Shown here: positions 23,737 to 31,581 of the stretch, in pieces | Position numbering within the stretch: position 1 is the first letter of the stretch | Layout of the letters: each line of letters opens with the position of its first letter | Source: Clostridia bacterium | GTDB lineage: Bacteria > Bacillota > Clostridia > Oscillospirales > Acutalibacteraceae | DNA length: 64,000 bases | Reading direction: 5' to 3' | Assembly (NCBI GenBank): GCA_017626295.1 | Contig: JAGAJB010000015.1 | Location: 1-64,000 of the forward strand | Position numbers and translations under genes: made by a program | Notes under the pieces: model-generated | Told to the model about the DNA's origin: nothing | Databases searched by the model: none | Seen by the model: only the letters and a program-made list of their open reading frames with translations

Positions 23737-25092
23737 ATGAGTAAAAATTCAGATGGCAAATTTTCAAATGACGAATTTGGTGTTGAGGGGCCTGCATGGG
23801 CTGACGGAAAAATAATCAATGAGGCAATATTCTGTGAGGAATTTCTGAGCAAGCATAAAATTCTCTTCTCGGGTGGTTCGTTCTTTACTACTGAAGGCAG
23901 AGTTGTTGATGAAATACCTCTTAAGAGAATGGTATTTGATGACCTCAAAATCTGTGCAGTAGCTAATGTACCGCAGAAGATTTCAAATATCGTTGAGCTT
24001 TTGAAAATAGAAGCACTTGATGAAACCTTTGCACCCGAAACAGACAGAATACACCTTGAAGACGGCACACTTTATTTTAACGGTTGCTTTGTCGATATCA
24101 AAGAAAGTGTTGTACGAACAAGGCTTCCTGTAAGGTACAATCCTTATGCACCGAAGCCTGAACGATGGCTGTCTTTTCTCGATGAACTGCTTTATCCGGA
24201 GGATATACCGACACTTCAGGAGTTTATCGGTTACTGCCTTATACCGAGCAATAAAGGTCAGCGAATGATGGTTATCAAAGGTAACGGCGGTGAAGGTAAA
24301 TCGCAGATAGGTGCTGTTATGACAACGCTCTTTGGTAGCAACATGAAAGACGGAAGCATCGGCAAAATCTCCGAGAACAGATTTGCAAGAGCAGACCTTG
24401 AGCATATTCTGCTGTGTATTGACGATGACCTTCGTATGGAGGGACTCAAGCACACAAACTATGTCAAATCCATTGTTACCGCACAAGGAAAGATGGACCT
24501 TGAAAAGAAGAATAAGCAAAGCTATCAGGGATATATGTACGCAAGACTTCTTGCTTTCAGCAACGGTGACCTGCAGGCTATGTTTGATAAAAGCGACGGC
24601 TTTTTCAGACGTCAGCTTGTACTGACAACCAAGGACAAAAATGCTGAAAGAATTGATGACCCTCATATAGCAGATAAAATGCGCAAGGAAATCGAAGGTA
24701 TATTCTTATGGGCATTTGAAGGCTTACAGAGATTACTCGCCAATAACTTTCAGTTTACAGAGAGTGAACGTGCGAAAAGTAACCGTGAGACCGTTAAGCG
24801 TAATAATGTCAATGCAGTTGAATTTATGGAATCGGACGGATACTTTGTATTCGCAGAAGATAAGTCCGTAACCTCAAAGGAACTGTATGAGATTTACAAG
24901 CTGTGGTGCGAAGAAAATGCCTTGTCGCCTATGAGTTCAAGAAGCCTGAGTGACTTTCTGATTGCCAATGAAAACAGGTATGGTATTAAAAGCAGTAACA
25001 ATGTTTACAACAGAGAGCATCGCAGAGTAAGAGGCTTCATTGGCATAGAGGCGACGGCATCACCATTTATGAATAATCTGTATGGTTCATAA
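23737..25092 (+). CDS. P4/D5-type primase-helicase of a mobile element
   Basis: A 451-residue replication protein. Residues about 115-165 resemble the D5 N-terminal region (YNPYAPKPERW, TLQEFIGYCLIP), followed by an SF3 helicase core: Walker A GNGGEGKS (about 186-193), Walker B ILLCIDDD (about 227-234), LLAFSNGD sensor (about 267) and arginine RR (about 289). A winged-helix-like end follows (SKELYEIYKLWCEENA). The usual N-terminal primase domain is missing, so it acts as the helicase-loading part. It opens the operon of relaxase, ParB and recombinase. Confidence 0.8.
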   Translation: MSKNSDGKFSNDEFGVEGPAWADGKIINEAIFCEEFLSKHKILFSGGSFFTTEGRVVDEIPLKRMVFDDLKICAVANVPQKISNIVELLKIEALDETFAPETDRIHLEDGTLYFNGCFVDIKESVVRTRLPVRYNPYAPKPERWLSFLDELLYPEDIPTLQEFIGYCLIPSNKGQRMMVIKGNGGEGKSQIGAVMTTLFGSNMKDGSIGKISENRFARADLEHILLCIDDDLRMEGLKHTNYVKSIVTAQGKMDLEKKNKQSYQGYMYARLLAFSNGDLQAMFDKSDGFFRRQLVLTTKDKNAERIDDPHIADKMRKEIEGIFLWAFEGLQRLLANNFQFTESERAKSNRETVKRNNVNAVEFMESDGYFVFAEDKSVTSKELYEIYKLWCEENALSPMSSRSLSDFLIANENRYGIKSSNNVYNREHRRVRGFIGIEATASPFMNNLYGS

Positions 25093-25221
25093 ATGGTGAG
25101 TGTAAAGTTTTACGGGGTACAGGGTGGTTTTACAAAAACAGCCCTGTTGGGTGGCAATTCGCAAATTGCAGGGCAAAGCCCTATAACCCCCTCGGAGAGC
25201 GCAACAGCATCTTTTGATAGC

Positions 25222-25270
25222 ATTATGGATGTCAAAAGTGCTTTTGCGTTACTTTTGACAAAAGTAACAA
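25222..25270. promoter_or_regulatory. Candidate oriT with nested inverted repeats
   Basis: Just before the relaxase core two overlapping palindromes compete: GTCAAAAGT with ACTTTTGAC (11-base loop) and GTTACTTTTG with CAAAAGTAAC (one-base centre). The reading frame continues through 25093-25302 but its translation does not look like a protein domain. MobV-type relaxases nick beside such inverted repeats near their own gene, so this is the likely transfer origin. Confidence 0.45.
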
Positions 25271-25302
25271 AACTTGAGACGGAATTTATTTTAAATAAGG
25301 AT

Positions 25303-26466
25303 GTGATAAGTATAAGGAAAACAATATCATTCAGCGTAGGTAAAGGCTCACTTACTCATAATCGCAGAGATTTCATTGCACAGAACGTTGACTCTAATAG
25401 AACACAGATGAACATTGAATACTGTAATGAAAATCTCGAGCAGGTGTATCATCAGATGTTTGATGATGCTCTTCAAAGATTCAATGATAAGCAAAAACGA
25501 GCCGACAGAAAGATAGAAAGCTATTATGATAAAATCCGCACCGGCAAACAAGAAAAGCTCTTTCACGAGGTTATTGTTCAGATTGGCAACAGAGAGGATA
25601 CAAACTCAAAATCAGCCGACAGCGAAATTGCTGTCAGGATTCTTGATGAATATATGAAACACTTTCAGGAGCGTAATCCAAACCTGAGAATCTTCTCCGC
25701 TCATCTTCATCTTGATGAAGAAACACCACATCTGCACATTGACTTCGTTCCCTTTGTAACAAACAGCAAAAGAGGTCTTGATACCCGTGTTTCACTTAAA
25801 CAAGCACTTTTATCTCAAGGGTTCAAGGGAGAGAGTAAATTTGAAAGTGAATGGAGTAAATGGGCATTATCGGAAAAACAGCAGTTAGCTTCTGTTATGG
25901 AAAAGTACGGTGTTGAATGGGAACAGCTCGGCACTCATAATGAGCATTTGAGTGTTTATGATTATAAGAAGAAAATGCGTGCCGAAGAGATACAGAAGCT
26001 TGAAGAAAAGGCGGAAAGCCTAACAGAAAAAATTAACGATATGCTCGATTTCGAGGTTCAGGTGGAAAGCTTTACAAATATGTTTTATGACGAAGAAGAG
26101 TACAAGCTTCCCGAACCGAGTTCCTTAATGTCGGCAAAGGCATATAAGACTAAAATAGTTGAACCTCTGTTTAATCGTATTATTGCTCTTGCAAAAACGG
26201 CAGTTAAGATGTGCTTTGAGCTTAAAGCTCAGGTTGAAAACTTAAAGCTGTGGGGCACCCGTGATAAGAATATGGTTAAACATCTCACGAAAGAAAATGA
26301 TGCCCTTTATACCGAAAATCAAAAGTTGCATAAAGAGGTTAAAGAATTTAAACTCCTTAAACGCATTTTCGGTGAAGAAAAAATATCAGAGCTTATTAAA
26401 ACAGCCAAAGAAACAGAACAGACTCAAAGAAAATCAAAATCTAAGAAATATGAAAGGAATAGATAA
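25303..26466 (+). CDS. MobV-family relaxase (plasmid mobilization / recombination enzyme)
   Basis: Nicks oriT and pilots the strand during mobilization. ISFSVGKGSLTHNRRDFIAQNVD is motif I (HNR); HLHLDEETPHLHIDF (about residues 145-159 from this start) is the metal-binding HxDExxPHxH motif III. The C-terminal third is coiled coil (KLEEKAESLTEKIND). The start is uncertain: GTG at 25303 fits the family N-terminus, but the frame stays open to an ATG at 25093 immediately after the primase stop. It is followed after three codons' distance by ParB. About 387 residues, normal for this family in clostridial elements. Confidence 0.8.
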   Translation: MISIRKTISFSVGKGSLTHNRRDFIAQNVDSNRTQMNIEYCNENLEQVYHQMFDDALQRFNDKQKRADRKIESYYDKIRTGKQEKLFHEVIVQIGNREDTNSKSADSEIAVRILDEYMKHFQERNPNLRIFSAHLHLDEETPHLHIDFVPFVTNSKRGLDTRVSLKQALLSQGFKGESKFESEWSKWALSEKQQLASVMEKYGVEWEQLGTHNEHLSVYDYKKKMRAEEIQKLEEKAESLTEKINDMLDFEVQVESFTNMFYDEEEYKLPEPSSLMSAKAYKTKIVEPLFNRIIALAKTAVKMCFELKAQVENLKLWGTRDKNMVKHLTKENDALYTENQKLHKEVKEFKLLKRIFGEEKISELIKTAKETEQTQRKSKSKKYERNR

Positions 26467-27384
26467 ATGAATAAAGAAGAAAATTTTATTGAAGAACTGT
26501 TTGGAAAAACAGAAGAAACAGAGGTGTCAAAGCCTCAGACAACCGAAATCGTAAATATGGCTGTAGGTAGCGTTGTACCGAATCTCAAAAATCCGTATAA
26601 ATACCGTGAGGAGGATATGAAGCCGTTGGAGGACAGTATTCGTGAAAACGGTATTATTCAGCCGCTTATGGTGCGAAAGGACGATAAGGCGGATGTGTAT
26701 GAAATCATATCAGGTCACAGAAGATACCTTGCAGCAACAAGGCTTGAAATGACAGAGGTTCCCGTTGTTGTATTGGACATAAGCAAAGAGGAAGCAGACA
26801 TCATCCTTGTTGACAGTAACCTACACCGAGAGCATATTCTACACTCGGAGAAAGCCTTTGCTTACAAGATGAAAATGGATGCTCTGAAAAAGCAAGGGAA
26901 ACGCACAGATTTAACTTCGGACCAAGTCGGACCGAAGTTATCTGCAAAGGAAATCTCGGATGAAGACAGTGCATCTCAGGTAAAAAGATATATCCGTCTG
27001 ACAAAGCTCATTCCAAAGCTTCTCAGTATGGTTGATGAGAATAAAATCTCTTTCTCTGTGGGCGTTGAACTTTCGTATCTCACAAAAACAGAGCAAACAA
27101 ACCTATTTGATTTTATTGAGAAAGAGCTTTGTACTCCTTCACTCTCACAAGCACAGAAGCTGAAAAAGTTATCTCAGGAGGGTAAACTGAATGTTGAGGA
27201 AATATCTTCCATTATGAAACAGCCGAAAGCAAATCAGGTTGTTACAGTTAAAATCCCCGATGATAAAATCAGTAAATATCTCAAGCCTACTGCCACTGTA
27301 AAGGAAAAAGAGGATTTCCTTGCGAAGGCTGTTGAGTATTACGGAAAGCATCTTATGAAACAGAAAGACAGAGGTGCAAGGTAA
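26467..27384 (+). CDS. ParB/Spo0J-like partition protein
   Basis: A 305-residue ParB-family protein. The N-terminal ParB domain has NPYKYREEDMKPLEDSI, NGIIQPLMVR, and the CTP-binding-type GHRRYLAATRL; the ENLHREH equivalent is SNLHREHI. A central HTH region follows (SASQVKRYIRLTKLIPKLL). It may stabilise the element, or modulate replication, by binding parS-like sites. No ParA is present. The ATG is directly adjacent to the relaxase stop and the end overlaps the next gene. Confidence 0.85.
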   Translation: MNKEENFIEELFGKTEETEVSKPQTTEIVNMAVGSVVPNLKNPYKYREEDMKPLEDSIRENGIIQPLMVRKDDKADVYEIISGHRRYLAATRLEMTEVPVVVLDISKEEADIILVDSNLHREHILHSEKAFAYKMKMDALKKQGKRTDLTSDQVGPKLSAKEISDEDSASQVKRYIRLTKLIPKLLSMVDENKISFSVGVELSYLTKTEQTNLFDFIEKELCTPSLSQAQKLKKLSQEGKLNVEEISSIMKQPKANQVVTVKIPDDKISKYLKPTATVKEKEDFLAKAVEYYGKHLMKQKDRGAR

Positions 27385-27689
27385 TGACAGAAAAGATTTT
27401 ATCCTTTTGGGAGTATTGTAAATTAAGTTTTCACAGAATAATAGACAATACCCGAGGAGAATACAATCCGGATGAAGCTTATGATGAGAATGAATATGTA
27501 ATCAACGGTGTCCGCTATGTTGTATCTACCCGTTTCAGTAAAACAGAAAATAAAAGTATGAAAGAAAAAATATCAGCTTTTATCGGAAGCGATTTTGCAC
27601 ATTTGACAATTGCCGATGATATAAATACACTTAATACAGAATATGTAAATTCGACTGCCGGAGAAGGGAGGATAAATGCAGTCAGATAA
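27384..27689 (+). CDS. Small accessory protein of the element (TnpW-like?)
   Basis: A 101-residue protein. INGVRYVVSTRFSKTENKSMKEKISAFI in its middle recalls the short TnpW proteins that precede large serine recombinases, but the match is weak. It overlaps ParB by one base and the recombinase by 14 bases, so all are translationally coupled. Function unknown. Confidence 0.55.
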   Translation: MTEKILSFWEYCKLSFHRIIDNTRGEYNPDEAYDENEYVINGVRYVVSTRFSKTENKSMKEKISAFIGSDFAHLTIADDINTLNTEYVNSTAGEGRINAVR

Positions 27690-29352
27690 CCTTGGCATAA
27701 CAGCCATTTATTGCCGTTTGTCCCGTGACGACGGCACAGACAGCGAAAGCAACTCAATAGGTAATCAGAAAAAGTTGCTGTCACAAAAAGCAAAAGAGTT
27801 AAAACTCACAAACACAAAGTATTATGTTGATGACGGTTATACGGGAACTAATTTCAACAGACCCGGTTTTCAGGCAATGCTTGAAGATATTGAAATGGGA
27901 TATGTAACAACCGTAATGGTAAAAGACTTATCCCGTCTCGGCAGAGATTATGTTTCGGTCGGTCACTATACGGATAACTTCTTTCCTGAGCATAATATCA
28001 GATTCATAGCGGTCAATGACCTAGTGGACAGTAATGAAGGTGATAATGAAATTGCACCGTTCAAGAATATTATGAATGAGATGTATGCTCGTGACATAAG
28101 TCGCAAGGTCAGAAGTTCACACAGAATTCGTGGTAATCTCGGTGAGCCATTATCTCAACCGCCTTACGGGTATATGAAAGACCCGAATAACAAAAAGAAA
28201 TGGATTGTTGATACCGAAGCAGCGGAAGTTGTTAAAAGTATCTTTGCAATGTGTATTGAAGGTAAAGGTAATGAAACTATTGCCCGTATCTTACAGGAAA
28301 ACAAAGTAATGATACCGATGGCATATTGGCAGAGCAAAGGTCTTAACAAGGGCGGTAAAAAAACTCAGCCTGACCCTTATAAATGGTGTAAGACAACAGT
28401 ACAGAAAATTCTTGCACAACAGGAATACTGCGGTGATGTTATCAACTTCAAAACTTACTCAAAGAACTTCAAGAACAAGAAAAGACTTCAGAATCCCGAA
28501 GAGAATTGGAAGATATTCAAGAATGTTCATGAGCCGATAATTGACAGAGATACTTTTGAAACTGTTCAAAAGATGAAAGCCAAAGGTAAACGCAGAGCAC
28601 CTAATCCCGAACATGCTGAAAAGAATATGTTCTGCGGATTGCTATACTGTGCCGATTGCGGAAGTCCCTTATGGTTCAATGTCAATCATCCTAATACTGA
28701 CATCAAATATTTTATGTGTTCCAACTACAAAGGTCGCAGAGGCACCTGTGAGGGTACACATTATGTCAGAGCTGATTCTTTGGAGCAGATTGTGATGCTT
28801 GAGCTCAGAAGTCTTGCAAGTTTTCTCATTGAAGATGAAGAAGCCTTTGCAGATATTCTTGAAGCAAAGACCAATAAAAGCATACTCAGTCAACAGAAGT
28901 TTCTTGAAAGCAGTATTGATAAATCTGTTGCAAGAACAAAAGAAGTTGCCTTGATGTATGAAAAACTCTTTGAGAAGCACATCAACGGTATTGTTAATGA
29001 AGAAAGCTTTATGCAGTTATCACAGAAGTACGAAACCGAGCGTGATGAACTGAAGGTAAAAATCAGGCAATATCAGGAAGAGCTTTCAGAGATAGAAAAT
29101 CTCCGTACAAGCAAAGAGCAGTTTACTTTTGCTGTCCGTAAGTTTATGCAGATGGAAACGCTTACACCTGCACTCTTGAATGAACTTATTGAGAAAATTG
29201 AAGTCCATTCTATTGAGGGCAAGGGAAAGAACAAAACACAGAGGATTGTTATTCACTACCGCTTTATCGGGATTATTGAAAATCCTGTTAAAGAGGAAAA
29301 TATCGTCCTTGAAGCAAGACAAGGCGTTGCCGTTGAATATCTCACGGCATAA
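27676..29352 (+). CDS. Large serine recombinase (TnpX-like)
   Basis: A 558-residue site-specific recombinase that should excise and integrate the element. The resolvase domain opens with IYCRLSRDD (catalytic Ser about 16), then DDGYTGTNFNRPGF and VMVKDLSRLGRD. The recombinase domain (about 170-290), a zinc-ribbon (YCADCGSPL and CSNYKGRRGTC, about 325-360), a coiled coil (about 395-470) and a DUF4368-like C-terminus follow. It is the last gene of the element. The left and right ends are not identifiable without a comparison genome. Confidence 0.9.
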   Translation: MQSDNLGITAIYCRLSRDDGTDSESNSIGNQKKLLSQKAKELKLTNTKYYVDDGYTGTNFNRPGFQAMLEDIEMGYVTTVMVKDLSRLGRDYVSVGHYTDNFFPEHNIRFIAVNDLVDSNEGDNEIAPFKNIMNEMYARDISRKVRSSHRIRGNLGEPLSQPPYGYMKDPNNKKKWIVDTEAAEVVKSIFAMCIEGKGNETIARILQENKVMIPMAYWQSKGLNKGGKKTQPDPYKWCKTTVQKILAQQEYCGDVINFKTYSKNFKNKKRLQNPEENWKIFKNVHEPIIDRDTFETVQKMKAKGKRRAPNPEHAEKNMFCGLLYCADCGSPLWFNVNHPNTDIKYFMCSNYKGRRGTCEGTHYVRADSLEQIVMLELRSLASFLIEDEEAFADILEAKTNKSILSQQKFLESSIDKSVARTKEVALMYEKLFEKHINGIVNEESFMQLSQKYETERDELKVKIRQYQEELSEIENLRTSKEQFTFAVRKFMQMETLTPALLNELIEKIEVHSIEGKGKNKTQRIVIHYRFIGIIENPVKEENIVLEARQGVAVEYLTA

Positions 29353-29360
29353 CAAAAAAG

Positions 29361-29381
29361 AGCAGGCTACAAACCTGCTCG
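29361..29381 (+). terminator. Intrinsic terminator after the recombinase
   Basis: GAGCAGG and CCTGCTC arms, preceded by an A-run. It lies 9 bases after the recombinase stop. Confidence 0.7.
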
Positions 29382-29456
29382 ATACATAACAATATTAACT
29401 ATGAGGAAATGTAAAAAAGAAAAGTGAGTATTCACTTGTGTTATGAATACTCACTA

Positions 29457-29479
29457 TGGTGCGAGAGACGGGACTTGAA
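29457..29479. repeat. Distal attachment site (copy of tRNA-Leu 3' end)
   Basis: Twenty-three bases beginning TGGTGCGAGAGA and ending GGGACTTGAA, identical to 37055-37077. The identity stops abruptly on both sides. Confidence 0.85.
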
Positions 29480-29523
29480 GGTAGCAGTCTTCAAAAAGTG
29501 AAGAAAATTCTAACAATTTTACA

Positions 29524-29550
29524 CTTAGGAAAGTACTGATGAAAAGCACA
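29524..29550 (+). repeat. Subterminal repeat, left copy (candidate integrase arm site)
   Basis: CTTAGGAAAGT followed by six variable bases and GAAAAGCACA; 23 of 27 positions match 36921-36947 in direct orientation. Nearby AGTG hexamers occur at 29581, 29587, 29598 and 29613, mirrored by three AGTGCC at 36876-36902. Confidence 0.55.
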
Positions 29551-29648
29551 CGAAAGTTTATTATTTTTAGTAGCTTTTATAGTGCAAGTGACATTGAAGT
29601 GTCCTGAATTTTAGTGTAAAGTTTCTATCTCTTCAAGAAAGATTGCAC

Positions 29649-30830
29649 TTAATAGGAAGCTGTTTTCGGAAGAGTAATTATTTCATCCAATTTTGCAATC
29701 TCAGATTGCTCTCTATTTTTATACACGTGCGTATAGGTGTCTAAAGTCATAGCTATGTTTTGGTGCCCTAACGCTTTTTGTAAAAATTTGGGATTAGCAC
29801 CATTATCTATCATAAGTGAGGCAAAAGTATGCCTGAGCTTATGAAGTGATTTGTATGGTATTCCATAGTCACTTTCCATTCTATACATAAATCTTTCATA
29901 GTGAATACTGATTCCGTCAGGTCTGTATGGTTCTCCGTTGGACTTTGATAGAACGTATCCGAGGTCTTTGAACTCCTTACCATACTTCAATTTGTTTGTT
30001 CTATAGTTCAATCTTTCTTGACGAAGAATTTCAGCGAGAGAATTTGGAATGGGAATCACTCGGTTTCCTGCTTTTGTTTTTGGGGATTTGACCGTTTCTT
30101 CTCCGTCAACAACAACCCTTGTTTCGACTATGTTCAATTCAGGATTTTCTGTATCGATTTTTGTGCTTTCCCATTTTAGCCCGAGCATCTCTCCTCTTCT
30201 AAGCCCTGCCAGAGCTCCCAGCGCTATCGTGATATGAGCTATATTGTCATTTTGTGATAGTTCTAGTAGCCTGTTTATTTGCTCTATGGTGTACGCTTCA
30301 ATTGGTGGTGTGTTTTTAGGGGGAAGTTTGATGTGCTCTGTTGGATTGCAATGTGGCTTGATGATATCTTCTGTTATTGCTGAATTGTATATCGAATGAA
30401 GAAACATCAAATAACTGCGAACTGTTTTTGGACTTGTATTATCAGAAAGAGTATTGACCCAATTTTGAACCATTCTTCTTGTGACATCTTTGAGCTTGTA
30501 TTTACCAAAAACTTTTTTTATACAGTATGGTTTACTGCTTTCATATAGCCTTCTATAATTTGATGTCGTTGTGGGACTCAAAAACTTCGTGAAAATGGGA
30601 AAATAGACTGTTTCTGTGAACTTTTCAAGTGTAATTTCTTTTGCACTCACAAATTCACCCGTCGCAAGGTCAATTTCAACTTGTCGTTTGAACGCATCAA
30701 CAACGCTTTTAGGTGTCCCCACAGGGAATGTTTTGGATTTTCTTCTTCTCTCACCCATCAGAGGTGGCAATTCATACATTACCTTGTATCTTTTATTTTT
30801 CCCTTCACCAATTATTTCAATATGAGCCAT
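29649..30830 (-). CDS. int: Tyrosine recombinase / integrase
   Basis: A 393-residue phage/Tn916-type integrase that should recombine the tRNA-Leu attachment sites. An N-terminal arm-binding domain (RYKVMYELPP), a core-binding SAM-like domain (about 70-165), and a catalytic domain with LAGLRRGEMLGLKW (Arg), LHKLRHTFAS (HxxR), LGHQNIAMTLDTYTHV (His, nucleophile Tyr) are all intact. The start at 30830 is chosen because AAAGGAG lies nine bases upstream. It is 170 bases from the distal attachment site and transcribed toward it. Confidence 0.9.
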   Translation of the reverse strand: MAHIEIIGEGKNKRYKVMYELPPLMGERRRKSKTFPVGTPKSVVDAFKRQVEIDLATGEFVSAKEITLEKFTETVYFPIFTKFLSPTTTSNYRRLYESSKPYCIKKVFGKYKLKDVTRRMVQNWVNTLSDNTSPKTVRSYLMFLHSIYNSAITEDIIKPHCNPTEHIKLPPKNTPPIEAYTIEQINRLLELSQNDNIAHITIALGALAGLRRGEMLGLKWESTKIDTENPELNIVETRVVVDGEETVKSPKTKAGNRVIPIPNSLAEILRQERLNYRTNKLKYGKEFKDLGYVLSKSNGEPYRPDGISIHYERFMYRMESDYGIPYKSLHKLRHTFASLMIDNGANPKFLQKALGHQNIAMTLDTYTHVYKNREQSEIAKLDEIITLPKTASY

Positions 30831-30909
30831 TGTTTTTTCTCCTTTCAATTTTTTTACTCAAAGGAATAATGTATATTCAAAATTTAGTTATTTTCATTTT
30901 TTTGGGGTT

Positions 30910-31171
30910 TCCTTTGCACTTGTTTTAGTGCAAAGGAAAAGCGAAATTCATTTTATTTCCATTGTTTTTCCAAATCTTTCATTTAATTTTTCTCTGTACT
31001 TTACTGCCCAAAAGCACTTTTTTCCAAATTTCCATTTTTCCATATGCAACAAAAAGATTATTTTATTTTTTCCAATGATTTTGAGACAAATTGCAAAATC
31101 TCTATGTTCCGATGTTTTTCTTCAAAAATTTTTATTTGTTTTCTGTAGATTTTCTATGTTCCATTGTTTTT
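30910..31171 (-). repeat. Inverted repeat and iteron-like repeats between integrase and SSB-like gene
   Basis: TTTCCTTTGCAC and GTGCAAAGGAAA form a perfect palindrome (30910-30941). Four related direct repeats follow: TTCCATTGTTTTT at 30957, TTCCAATGATTTT at 31070, TTCCGATGTTTTT at 31107 and TTCCATTGTTTTT at 31159; the last two are part of a 19-base repeat (TCTATGTTCC, two variable bases, TGTTTTT). No gene is seen in 30849-31194. The repeats could bind the DUF927 replication protein, integrase or excisionase. Confidence 0.45.
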
Positions 31172-31194
31172 GTATGTTTTTGAAATTTTTATTG

Positions 31195-31563
31195 TTATTC
31201 TTCATTTGTTTCATTATCGTTATTATTTTCTTCTTCATCTTCGAAAAAAGGTATTATTTTTACAAATTTTGAGTATATTTCGCCTGTTAACGATTCTCTA
31301 TCTTTCAAGGTGAATTTTATCATTGTATTTACAAAATCATCTGTGTTTACGACATTTAAATCCTCTGAAAAGCACCTTGCAAATTTATCGAACAAAACAC
31401 TGTTGATAGGCATACTGATGTTGAGCGTTTCATTGGATGTTCCGTCAACCTGTATTTTTAACCACAAGTATTTTATGTCCATTGAAACAGTTGCTTCAGT
31501 TATTGTACCTGTATATTCTCCCTCTGGGAGACGTCCTGTTATATTTTGTAATTGGATATTCAT
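31195..31563 (-). CDS. Small protein with acidic tail, possibly SSB-like
   Basis: A 122-residue protein with a beta-rich body (GEYTGTITEATVSM, YLWLKIQVDG, TLNISMPINS) and a strongly acidic, disordered C-terminus (FFEDEEENNNDNETNEE), an architecture resembling single-strand DNA-binding proteins. No specific family recognised. The start at 31563 is fixed by GGAGG. It overlaps the operon of the DUF927 helicase by position (18 bases after its stop), which supports a replication role. Confidence 0.5.
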   Translation of the reverse strand: MNIQLQNITGRLPEGEYTGTITEATVSMDIKYLWLKIQVDGTSNETLNISMPINSVLFDKFARCFSEDLNVVNTDDFVNTMIKFTLKDRESLTGEIYSKFVKIIPFFEDEEENNNDNETNEE

Positions 31564-31581
31564 TGTGTTTTCCTCCATTTG

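Noticed and set aside
30873-31272. Phe-rich 114-codon plus-strand frame between int and the SSB-like gene
   Set aside because: It results from the T-rich strand of a non-coding repeat region and overlaps the SSB-like gene.
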